From NCBI GenBank assembly GCA_026027325.1, contig JAMSLZ010000009.1, forward strand, positions 930,001-994,000: a DNA stretch of 64,000 nt, read 5' to 3'. The notes beneath the pieces are model-generated. The model did not search any database, was not told the origin of the DNA, and worked only from the letters and a program-made list of their open reading frames with translations. A program made the translations under genes and the position numbers. This stretch comes from Actinomucor elegans (taxonomy: Eukaryota > Mucoromycota > Mucoromycetes > Mucorales > Mucoraceae). This document shows positions 46,486-55,895 of this stretch, piece by piece (positions within the stretch are counted from its first letter, which is position 1; each line of letters begins with the position of its first letter).

Positions 46486-47374
46486 ATGCCACTCCAAATC
46501 GATCAAGCCAAGGTAATAAATTATGATAGTCATCGGTATGCAATTACAATACTAAGTTAAATGCGTAGGCAAAGAAGTCATTCAAGGCTTTATACAAACA
46601 TGAAAGCGAAAATGCTACCAAAGAAGAAGCTATTTGGCTCATGGTATCGACTTTTAACAAAATCGCTCTCGTCAACGGTAGACCAACACGAATGTAAGCA
46701 TAATACAAGACCTTGTAGACCACGTGTTAATAAATAATTACAGTGTTTTGAAGCATGGCTGTCAAACACCAGGTGTGCATCGATGTTTATTCACCAAAAG
46801 CAACCAGCAAAAGCATAAAGACATGATTAAACAGAACAAGATCCGAGGTGTACATAAAGTGCTCGACTTGAAGCACCTTAAAAAGTTATACCGTACACCC
46901 GAATCAAAGCAATCTCTCATGGATGAGTTTGACATGTTTATGGCCGAGAAATCAATCATTAAAGATCTATACAAAGTTTTGGGCAAAGAGGTATACAAGA
47001 AGAGAAGGTAAAGTATCTACTTGAGTAGACTCTATAAGTATCTAATTAAGCCATCTATTAGAGAACCTATCCCTATTGATATCCGCAAGCAGGATCTTCA
47101 AAAAGAAATCTTGCGTACAGCTAAATCTACTTATATGAACTTTCATACTGGTACAGTTCATGCTATCAAGATCGCTACAACTTCTCAAGACGATACAATT
47201 GCGTTTGAAAACTTTATGTCAGCATATAAAAAGATCATTGAAGCAACACCGGGAGGAGAGGACAATATTCGATCATTTCAAATTAAAACAGCCAATTCCA
47301 TCAGTTTACCTTTATACGATGCTAAAGAAGACTATGTGGTGGATGATGAATACCAAGATGATGAAGAACTATAA
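46486..47374 (+). CDS. L1-domain ribosome-biogenesis protein (UTP30/RSL1D1-like)
   Basis: Exons are 46486..46512, 46569..46693, 46744..47007 and 47062..47374, giving 242 aa; introns are 50–56 nt and in phase. The ribosomal L1-like fold is suggested by LYKHESENATKEEAIWLMV at the start. Further text typical of the Utp30/Cic1/RSL1D1 group includes VHRCLFTKSNQQKHKDMIKQ, GVHKVLDLKHLKKLYRTPES and FDMFMAEKSIIKDLYKVLGK. After exon 3 come EPIPIDIRKQDLQKEI, the domain-closing GTVHAIKIATTSQ region and an acidic tail (DDEYQDDEEL). These proteins act in the nucleolus on pre-ribosomes. UTP30 versus CIC1/NSA3 cannot be decided here; the short length favours UTP30. Confidence 0.85.
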
Positions 47375-47462
47375 TAAAATCTTCATTATATAAACTTTGA
47401 TGACTTAACAACCGAGAAAGACGGTTATTGTGGTATTGTTTTAGAACTGATCCGTCATTAAG

Positions 47463-47488
47463 TTTTTTTTTTTTTTTTTTTTTTTTTT
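47463..47488. repeat. Poly(T) tract
   Basis: A pure T run of about 25 bases lies in the 233-bp space between the L1-domain gene and the BolA gene, with a second T-rich run at 47570–47588. It is probably part of the BolA promoter. Confidence 0.5.
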
Positions 47489-47607
47489 GTCCCAAATATG
47501 ACTATTGAACCATCTCAATTATCCAGACGATTAAATGGTTAAAGCCCAGGCTTCATCTCAACAGGGATTTTTTTTTTCTTTTTTTTTTCCACCTCCTTTC
47601 TTATATT

Positions 47608-48202
47608 ATGTCGTTGTTGCTGTCTAAAGTTTACAATACTTTACAACCAACAACTTTTTTACGTGCTACTGCTACATTTCCCCGTTTCCATTCAACACAT
47701 TTTCTCAACGATTTTATGACTTCTACCGAGAAGGGTCCCATTCAACTCTCCATGGAGAGCAAAGTATGATTCATGTATGACAAATCAACAGAAAACTCAG
47801 GGATCTGACCTTTTCTTCTTTCTCTTCTTGAATAGATCACTGAGGCTTTGAATCCTACTATCTTGGAAACTATTAACGAGTCTCATTTACATGCTCACCA
47901 CGCTGCCATGAAAGGAAATACCAACAAGGAAACCCATTTCAGGTAACATTGAACTAAATTATAGGTAGATCCAATTCTGATCTATCTTGTTTATAGAGTA
48001 ACCGTTGTCTCTGAAGAGTTCAAGGGCAAGGTAAGACATGAAGGCAGATTTCACTTTATCTCGATTTACTAACAGTCATTGATAATAGTCTTTGATGCAG
48101 CGTCACCGCTTGATTTATGGATTATTAAGCGACGAACTCCAAAACCAAGGATTGCATGCTTTAACATTAAAGACCAAGACACAAGCAGAGCTTGAAAAAT
48201 AA
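47608..48202 (+). CDS. BolA-family protein, probably mitochondrial (BOL1-like)
   Basis: Exons are 47608..47763, 47836..47942, 47997..48030 and 48101..48202, giving 132 aa. BolA proteins work with monothiol glutaredoxins in iron–sulfur cluster handling. The BolA core reads ITEALNPTILETINESHLHA, then HHAAMKGNTNKETHFRVTVV and FKGKRHRLIYGLLSDELQN, which carries the conserved histidine, then GLHALTLKTKT. The N-terminal 35 residues are basic, hydroxylated and free of acids (VYNTLQPTTFLRATATFPRF), as in mitochondrial presequences. A second in-frame Met (MTSTEKG) could give a cytosolic form. The 34-nt third exon is notably small. Its stop codon lies only 9 bases from the stop of the convergent IPI1 gene. 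Confidence 0.92.
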
Positions 48203-48211
48203 ATCTATTTA

Positions 48212-50891
48212 TTATTGATATAACCCAATGGCGTGTTTCTCTTTACATTGTTCAATAGCGAATGCCATTTTTTCAGACTTGCTATCGAGATATTGTACAT
48301 AATCAAGTGCGCGTTGTTGCACATCTGCTGGTAAATCATTAAAGGGACCGAAAAGAGGACCTTTAGCCAAGTTGACATAAAAGAAAGGCACTAGTTTGGT
48401 TTCAACTTCTATTAAAGTCTGCACATCAAACACATCCTTATCACTTCGTTTCACTATATCACAGAGAATATTCAAGATAGCCTATCAAAAAGCGAAAAAA
48501 AACATATTAATTTCAGATTCAAGCAATAGGAAAATGAATAACTTACTCTGCTGGTTTCGATATGATTGGATCGTAACTGCCAAAGCATCTTGGGTAAGCT
48601 TTGCACCCAATCCTTGAGCATATTGGCTAACTCTGAATGCTTCATGATAACAAACTGGCCATTGTAACTTGGTGTCGATTGAATCTATCATGAATAAAAA
48701 CGGTTGAGATGCACCATTCAAAAAAAAAAAAAAAAAAAAAAAAATTACCATATACGCGCGAATAATGAAATCCAACATGACGCGTTTTGAAGCGGATTGA
48801 GGCTGACAGGCTTCATAATACCCCACTGTTGCTCTAAACATGGTAATACTTTCTTCATAACTCAAACAATTCAAAAAGCCCCAGATAGCAGGTAATAGCG
48901 ATATCAGGTTCTCTGGACGGAAACTTGTGCTCGTAGCTACAGCATTACCTTCTGCATCCAAGCCCAAGACACCCAAAACGTGACCTACCACAGTCTCTGC
49001 CCATTCTGGCACCACGTCTTCTTGCTCATCTTCCAAAGCCAGCTTGCGACGTTTGATCTGTTGGCGTTCTGATAGTTTTTTGGTGGAAGTTGTGTTGGTA
49101 GTGTTTGAGTTCTTTTGCATGGTTCTAGCCAGCAAGTACAAAGAAGTAAGCTCACAAAGCATAATGTTCATTTCTTGCAGCATATCGTCTACTTTGCTAC
49201 CGCGATTACCAAAGGAATCAGCGCCGTAAGGGAAATAGATCGTAAAGTGCTTCAATAATGATTGAAGCTGTGTGTTGAGCCATTCTTTAGGTAATGTGCT
49301 GATGATCTCGGAGCCGACCATGGCTCGCCATAATACGAGTGATAGCTTTAAAATCTCGTGTAATAATTCAAGTGCGGGTGTCATGGAGATGGTACTGACA
49401 GAAATGAAGACGGAAGGTGCAGCTTCTAACCATGAAGCGACTAGAATAGGTTGGAAAGTTTCTATTAATTGCTATAGAGGAACGGTAAGTTTACTATACG
49501 ATATACAATGTAATTGATCTACCTTGATATTGCGCAATCTTTCTTCTGCGCTGAATTCATTATTGTTGATTTCTGAGGTCGCTGTTTGACCTGCACTTCC
49601 ATTGGTTGCAGTAGTAGCGCTTACATTTTGGTTTTTAGGCCCTGAAGATTCAAACAAATGCAAATGAGAATAAGTGGCTAACTCGGCGCCCTGGGATAGA
49701 TAGGGAGCCACAGAAGCTACCATAGCATGTGCTGGTGTAAATGCATTTCTCTGTTGTTTCATATCCCAGACCACTGTTTTGCTGAGATCAGCAGTATGAT
49801 ATTGAGCCATCTTAGTTTTGAAAGCATCGCGAGCATGCTTATTGTCCAAGTAATTCAACAAGAACCAGTAAGGGTCATGCTGATTATCGGAAAGACCTGC
49901 TTCCAAGAATTGCGACAAACTAATGAATAAGCTCAACTTGTTCTTGTGGATATGCAAATGAGATTTCATGGCAGCTGCTTTGACACTAGCAGTTGTTGCT
50001 GTAGCTATAGAGGCGGTGGATGCGTTGACGCTATTATTGATACTATTGGAATCGACAGTCAATAAAGACATGTAATTGCCTGTAACTCGATTCCAAAATT
50101 TGGAGACAATAACATCGGGTGCAATTTGGATCCACAAGTCCATTAACTTGATAGCATCAAGGCGGACATCTTCAAAGATATGTGTCATGGCTGAACAAGT
50201 GTAGATAATCAATAAAGGTAAGAATGGTTGGAGTTCGACGCGATCAATATCAGAAAAGGTGTCCTTGAGGAAATTCAAAGTTGCTTTTCTAACGTCTCGG
50301 TCCTATGGATTATGTTAGCTTCAATTGATACTTTCTACGTATTCTGTTCTTTTTTTTTTTTTTTTTACTTCGTCAACAAAGAGTTTAAGTACACCATTTA
50401 CTACCAAACCTAAAGAAGATACTAATAAACCAGGATGGTTACTGCAAATATCAGTTAAACCCGAAAGAGCCTCTATAGAATGTGTGTTACTATTTCAGTC
50501 ATGCTAATGTCCACATTTTTTTTTAACCTTTCTTGACACCCGAATTGTAATGCTTTAACTGAACAACCAGATCTGCCAAAGTAAGGTTTCGGCTGGTAGT
50601 AATTTCATGTGATTTATCTTCATTAATACTCTGGTTGGGAAGTGTAACGCCTATTCAAAAATAAAAAGTCAACTACTTGAATTGAATACAAGGTCATTGC
50701 ATTTACTCTTTGATTTGAAGGAAGTGTCTGTAAAACTATCGGGTACAAGCTTCTTTTTTCCGACCTTAAGCTTCTTTTTCTATTACATTATAAATAGTAT
50801 AAGCACATGTCACTTGACTAACTGTCATTGCTTTGTATTTTACTTTAAAATCTTCGTTCTTGGCGGCCTTCTTCTTTCTTGCGTTAGGCAT
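48212..50891 (-). CDS. IPI1: Pre-rRNA processing factor IPI1 (TEX10-like), Rix1 complex
   Basis: Exons on the minus strand are 50844..50891, 50707..50779, 50528..50650, 50369..50472, 49523..50302, 48749..49471, 48547..48684 and 48212..48481, giving 752 aa; introns are 51–66 nt and in phase. Ipi1 acts in the Rix1 complex in ITS2 processing and late 60S maturation. The start (MPNARKKKAAKNEDFK, then KKKLKVGKKKLVPDSFTDTS) is the hallmark basic leader of the Ipi1/TEX10 family. Next come VTLPNQSI, a LADLVVQLKHYNSGVKKEAL block and ARM/HEAT-type helices such as VELQPFLPLLIIYTCSAMTH and DVRLDAIKLMDLWIQIAPD. A Ser/Ala/Thr-rich loop and a nuclear-type basic stretch (RQQIKRRKLALEDEQED) lie in the C-terminal half. 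Two introns contain homopolymer runs (A25 at about 48720, T17 at about 50350). Confidence 0.93.
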
Positions 50892-52459
50892 ATTGTAGCA
50901 AGTATAAAGAGTTCTGTTCTTGATTTTCAAGAATGAAAAATTAAGCATTTGTGACGTTTCGTGACGGCTTTATGCACTTATGCCTTGAATGGCGCAAGAA
51001 GGTTATTCTTACTTTTTGCTCATATCGGGCTTTCAGTTTCATAGTTTTTAATGCAGTAACACTGATGCTTGATATCCTTCACTATAAATTTGAATCAAGA
51101 AAATTTTAGATTTTCATAAGGCAAACAGAAAAAAAAGGCTTCTTTTAGCTAATAAAGATTACATGAGTACTCGGTAATTATGCATTAGACATAGATTTCA
51201 ATGTGTACTTAGGAAAATAAAATTTCAGTATATACAAAAACTCATTTTGAATGTGGATCATTATGAAGATGTGACATTAGACCAAGTTTAGTCGAGAGAT
51301 CTAAAAATCATCAAACTTATATAGTTTATATGAAAAGTATGAATTTGAGATTGGATTCCCAATTGTCGCATATTCATTATATTCCAGTCAAATAATAGTT
51401 TTAGTGGATACAATGTTTCATTCTAAAAATGTGCTGATCATCAGATGCGACATTAACTCGGAATCACTGAAGAAATGTACAAGGCGTTAAAAAATATAGT
51501 TAACCGGAAAATTACGAGACCGAAATTTTGAACTTTTCTATAGATCGTTCATATCTTTGACTATACAACGGGGTTTTAATTGGAATTTATCAAATATAAA
51601 ATACTCGAATTGTGCCTGAATTTTCAAGAAATTTGAATAGAAAAGAAATGCTAAACAAGTTTTACACCAACCAACGTCACTTATAGTTTCGTCTCAACTT
51701 TTTTAAGTGATTTTTTTTAAAAATCAACAGTTGATTGTGAATAATAGAATCAAAATTTGCTCTAGAGAGTTCTGGAGGGAATCGATATTGACTCGAAACA
51801 ACAAAGAAATGCAATTCTCCGACAGCCAATAAAAAAGCGAGGAGAACCTGGTAGTGTAATGTCTTTGCATCAGCATTCATGGTATGGCTCTTAATGCAAG
51901 TTGGTTTCTTACTGTCCTGAGTACCCAGTAATTGATATTGGGTCATATGAAAACTAAGAAGGACTGAGCTCGTAGTTAGATTTAAGTAGAAGCCAATATT
52001 AAAAAAAAAAAATGTCACCCGCGATTCGCTTATCCTTGTGCAACAGATTGAACCGTCAAACAAAGGACAATTGGACGTTGCTGCATCCAACGTCATAAAC
52101 CTCTGCAAGTCGAAAAAAGAGCCTTCTAATATGCAATCGAACTCGTTCGCGACGATGCTGATTTAAAAGATCCTTTAAAATGAGTTTGGGAAAAAAAGAT
52201 TGGCTTAATTTCTGTAGGTAAACCCATTCAAATGATATGCAGTTCAGTGTATGTGAGAACTAAGCCAATGGAAGGATGTTTTTACCCACGTCTTCTTGCT
52301 ATGTATGTTATTCTAGTAGACGTCATCTGATAAAAGAAACCTCTTCAATAATACTCCCACACAATGAATTATTCAGCGAAAAGCTATCGTTTATTTATGA
52401 AAAGATGGATGGGGTAAAATAAATATAAGAAATGGCTGTTTTTTATAATACATTTTTAT
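50892..52459. other. Gene-free region with two dispersed-repeat copies
   Basis: Dispersed repeat copies lie at 51262–51345 and 51430–51530, both plus-oriented. A minus-strand frame at 51677–52108 has partly protein-like text (HYQVLLAFLLAVGELHFFVV) but no recognised family. It may be remnant element sequence. Confidence 0.45.
51262..51345 (+). repeat. Dispersed repeat family, representative copy
   Basis: The copy carries the family core AAGATGTGACATTAGACC, then AGTCGAGAGATCTAAAAATC. Related copies with the shared pattern GCTAATCAGATGYGACATT and a following GATCGGTCGAGARATCT lie near 920, 4262 (minus), 8110, 25060 (minus), 25262 (minus), 26110, 32138, 51430, 56687, 56827, 57355 and 57515. They are diverged (roughly 60–80% over the core by eye) and occur only in gene-free DNA. 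They may be ends of an old MITE or Tc1-type element. Confidence 0.6.
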
Positions 52460-52753
52460 TTATTTAGAGAAAGATGAAGATTGTTGAAGATCCTTTTGTG
52501 TCTGACCTGTAGGATATTTAGGCTTGGAATTATGACTGAAACTGACACCATTGTTACGACGCCAAAGGATTTCAGGCTGTTTACGAGCATCCCATTCATA
52601 ATCTGGCTGAACAGTGCTTGAGCGTCTTCTAGCAAGAGCAATAGGGTTCATGTCCGTGGTAGAGTCTGCAGAGGATTGAGAGTGTCTACGGCCGGCATAA
52701 ACAGCTGCAGCGCCAACAGCGCCTAATGAGAAAAATGTAGCGGGACCAGGCAT
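52460..52753 (-). CDS. Small orphan protein with N-terminal membrane segment
   Basis: A single exon encodes 97 aa. The N-terminus, MPGPATFFSLGAVGAAAVYA, is a glycine/alanine-rich hydrophobic helix followed by GRRHSQSS, so it could be a signal-anchor or mitochondrial membrane segment. The remainder is polar, with ALARRRSSTVQPDYEWDAR and KQPEILWRRNNGVSF. I do not recognise a family. Support comes from the non-random composition, the ATG in a T/A-rich upstream context with TATATA near 52820, and a clear stop. It lies 275 bases from the microcephalin-like gene. Confidence 0.6.
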   Translation of the reverse strand: MPGPATFFSLGAVGAAAVYAGRRHSQSSADSTTDMNPIALARRRSSTVQPDYEWDARKQPEILWRRNNGVSFSHNSKPKYPTGQTQKDLQQSSSFSK

Positions 52754-53028
52754 GATATTGTTTAATAAATAAGAAAGAGAGTGTATGATCCTTTTGGTAA
52801 AGGAAAAAAATGTGTGTCTTTATATATGCAAGCTCTAAAACGTCACCACTCCAAGCGTCAATGTCAGGTGTATGACTAACGTTACACCTTTCAAGTTGAA
52901 ATTTATGCAAAATAGCGTTTTATTACTTTAGATTACAGGCTAGTACTAATTAAACCTTTATCTTGTATTTTTCAATTGGAGCGTCTAATAGATATGCCTT
53001 ATTAGTTCGGTTATCGAAACTCTTAAAT

Positions 53029-55111
53029 TTATACTACTTTACATTGCCATTGCTCAATTGATTCAAATAGCCAATTATCAGTGACAATTGGCTTATCTAC
53101 ACCAATCACGTTTTGATCGCTTATAATGAGATCTGCTTGTTCGTTTTTATAGACTACTGATCCACCTGCCATTCGTACCAATTCTTCTATAAACGTTACA
53201 TCGCTTGTAGATGAAAGTACCCTAATATGTGTCGAAGATGGTAATAATCTCACGCGATTTCGAGCTGCTTCTGCTCGTGGATACCAATCAAGTAGTTCAT
53301 ACGATGTTTCCGAAGCGTATTCACCTTGTGCCCCACTATCTATAAGCCTATACATAATATACTTTGTAAAAATATACCTTAGAGTCAATGATCAAGTCTT
53401 TACCATTGAGGTTTTAGCATCCACGCGCCTCTTAATAGGCCCAATGTCACGGTTTTTGTTCTTCTTTGTGCACCAACTATCCAAAAACATATTAGCACAT
53501 TTGTAATGATTGTTTTTCAACTTTTTACCTAATACGTGGGTTGTGTTCTCAGTCACTCTACAATGAGAATGTATTAGCTAAACAAGATCAATCGTGTAAT
53601 GGGTGATAGTTACTCTGTAGCCAGCTCAAATTTGCCAAGCTTCTTTATGATCTCAACGCACTGTTTTCGCACTGATGCTGTTGCACTTGTGATAACAATT
53701 GTAGGTGTTTTTGATGTATTACTGGTTGGTTTCTCGAGGTTTACTTGCGGTAATTCTGAGCTGTTGATAGATGAAGTAGAACTGACAGAAGCTTTACTTA
53801 GATTTCCAGTCAATTTTCGCTTTCTTTTAATAGGTGTAGCAATACTGGAAGGAGAAGATGTTGAAATTTGTATTGGATTAATATTGAGTGATTTTGTGTC
53901 TATACTACTCGTACTGACGCTAGCCTCAGGCGCTTGGCCAATGGAAAATCGTGCTTTAATCTGTTCTTTCATGGTTTCACTAGGCGCATGTATAGGAATG
54001 ATATTTGTGTTCGACTTTAGTCGTTTGTCGGTATGGCGACTGGCGATGGATTCTACTGAGATTGGTAGCGATAATCTTGGTGGTAATAGTTCTTGTTCTG
54101 CGTCCAACTCAGCTTCTTCTATATGTCGCTTTCGTGATTCACTTTCATCGCCTCGTCTGCTAAAGTCTCGCGCTGTCCAACTACTGGTTGCAATTGTCTT
54201 TCTTCGTAAGGAAGATGCTTCTTCGTTTTGTGAGCTATCGCTTGATGACGATACTAACAGGATATGTCAAAAGCGCAGTTCAAGATGTGAAGATCAATGA
54301 CTTACATGATGGTTCCAGGTCGACCAAAGCCCTCACTTTCCCAGGCTCCATTGACTTGCGCCTTTTTTTCCCTGCCAACACTAAACCTTGAGGCCGTTCT
54401 ATGATAAAATCTTTCTCGGGCAGTCTCTTTCCTTCTCTTTTACACCGTGAAATCCACAGCAGGTTGATAATAAACGCGTTTTTGCTCAAGGCTTTCTTTA
54501 AAGTCGCAGGAGATCCATTCTTGAAAATCAAGTGCGTCACTGAATCTAAAGAGTAACATTAGATGATCTATACATGAAAGGTACTCTTAAAAACTTGATT
54601 GTACCACTAAAAGTTCGACGTGTCTACGATATATGAGTAAATTGAAAAACATGTACAAGAGTAGGTTGGTTTTTACCTTAGCTCCCATAGACTGTAGAGC
54701 TCTTTCAAAGTTTTGGGATACATCGTCACCATCTTCTGTCCTATAAAATCAGTCATGCTTATTGTTAACTCTCATTTGAATAGAGGGTGATGCTTTTCTT
54801 TTCGAGATATACCTCACATCGAGACAGGCGACTACACCTTCCAAGATTTTGTTGCCATGAATAACAGAAGTCGGCGCATTTTGGGAATCTGACAAAATTG
54901 GATTCTTTTGTTTCTGTCTTTGTGGTAAAGTCTGTTCTTGTTGAGGTTTTGATGAACGCTGATGCGACTGTGAAGAGGGTATTTGATGCTGAGGCAAAAT
55001 GGGTTTCTTTCGAAGATATTCACTAATGCCTGTTGACTTTCTAGAGACACTGTTTCTAGCGTTCTTCAATGCTGATAAACGAGAGCTTGAAGTAGAAGGT
55101 GTTAATACCAT
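53029..55111 (-). CDS. Microcephalin-like protein with three BRCT domains
   Basis: Exons on the minus strand are 54813..55111, 54677..54740, 54605..54623, 54306..54545, 53614..54253, 53529..53557, 53404..53476 and 53029..53347, giving 560 aa; all phases agree. BRCT1 (about residues 88–165) reads ILEGVVACLDVRTEDGDDVS, then ALQSMGAKTRRTFSDSVTHL and IFKNGSPATLKKALSK, closely like the N-terminal MCPH1 BRCT. A Ser/Lys-rich linker of about 230 residues follows. The C-terminal pair starts TIVITSATASVRKQCVEII, continues THVLVGAQRRTKTVTLGLL and GAWMLKPQWLIDSGAQGEYA, and ends DNWLFESIEQWQCKVV. MCPH1 proteins act in DNA-damage signalling and chromosome condensation, where the C-terminal pair binds phosphoprotein tails. 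Exons of 19 and 29 nt are unusually short. Confidence 0.85.
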
Positions 55112-55574
55112 TTATTATAATAAAAGTAATGAAAACACGCTTTTTGTATGTTAAATAAAGCGAGGGCAGGCCAGGAAAGCTTTACTATTTTTTTCTTTTA
55201 CTGCTGCTGGCTGGCTGGCTGTCAATGCAAGAGAAAAAAAAAATTTGTAGTGTGATCCCGAGTCACGACTGATTACCAATGAGATGTAACGTACAATGGA
55301 CAATAGAATCGATTACAAGTGTAAAAGAAGGTGTTACTTGGACCCGCTCAAAGACCCATTGGCTTACCGGAGAAATGCTGTATTTCCATTTTATTTGATT
55401 CTTATTTTTACTTTGGATTAGACGCAATTTGATATATAGCTTTATTATTATTCTGTCAATTGTAACCAATTCAATTGATCGTATATTGAGCTACAAAGCC
55501 TTTCTCTTCAAAGTAAAACATTATATATTTATTAACCAAAAATGGTGACGTTCGGTTATATACAGATAGTTAAT
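55112..55574. other. Promoter of the microcephalin-like gene and 3' flank of the TIL gene
   Basis: No gene. Includes a (GGCT)n-like stretch (GCTGGCTGGCTGGCT) at about 55207–55221. Confidence 0.45.
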
Positions 55575-55820
55575 CTAAGCTTGAGGGCATTGGGATTCAG
55601 GAATGCAGACCTTGAAGTTGATATCTGGGTACTTATAGCCTTCTTTGCAAATGCAAGCATTAAGACGACATTCATCTGTACAGACGTCAATTCCACAAGT
55701 ACGACAGGCACGGTTGGGCGCACATTTCAGTCTAACTTCGTTTTTCATGCAGCCGCTGGCATTGGAACAATGGATCATGGTCAAGGCCAAAGTGACAAGA
55801 ATAAGAAAAGCTGCTTTCAT
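55575..55820 (-). CDS. Secreted TIL-domain cysteine-rich peptide (protease-inhibitor-like)
   Basis: A single exon encodes 81 aa. A signal peptide (MKAAFLILVTLALTMIHCSNA) is followed by about 58 residues with ten cysteines. The spacing, including CAPNRACRTC, CTDEC, then CICKEGYKYP and a CIPESQC ending, fits the trypsin-inhibitor-like (TIL) fold, where five disulfides hold an exposed loop. TIL peptides commonly inhibit serine proteases and are best known in animals. Here a role against host, competitor or own proteases is inference. A TATATAAAGG TATA box lies about 60 bases upstream, at about 55882–55892 on the minus strand. The opposite-strand frame across this gene is a shadow. Confidence 0.85.
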   Translation of the reverse strand: MKAAFLILVTLALTMIHCSNASGCMKNEVRLKCAPNRACRTCGIDVCTDECRLNACICKEGYKYPDINFKVCIPESQCPQA

Positions 55821-55879
55821 TGTATTGTACTAGTTTGTAAAGAAATGAGTTTGGTTTAACTACCAAAAAAAAAAGGATT

Positions 55880-55895
55880 TGTCCTTTATATACAG
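55880..55895 (-). promoter_or_regulatory. Probable TATA box of the TIL peptide gene
   Basis: CTGTATATAAAGG on the minus strand, about 65 bases upstream of the start codon. Confidence 0.5.

Noticed and set aside
55542..55859. 105-codon plus-strand frame over the TIL peptide gene
   Set aside because: The minus strand has a signal peptide and correctly spaced cysteines; the plus frame has neither.
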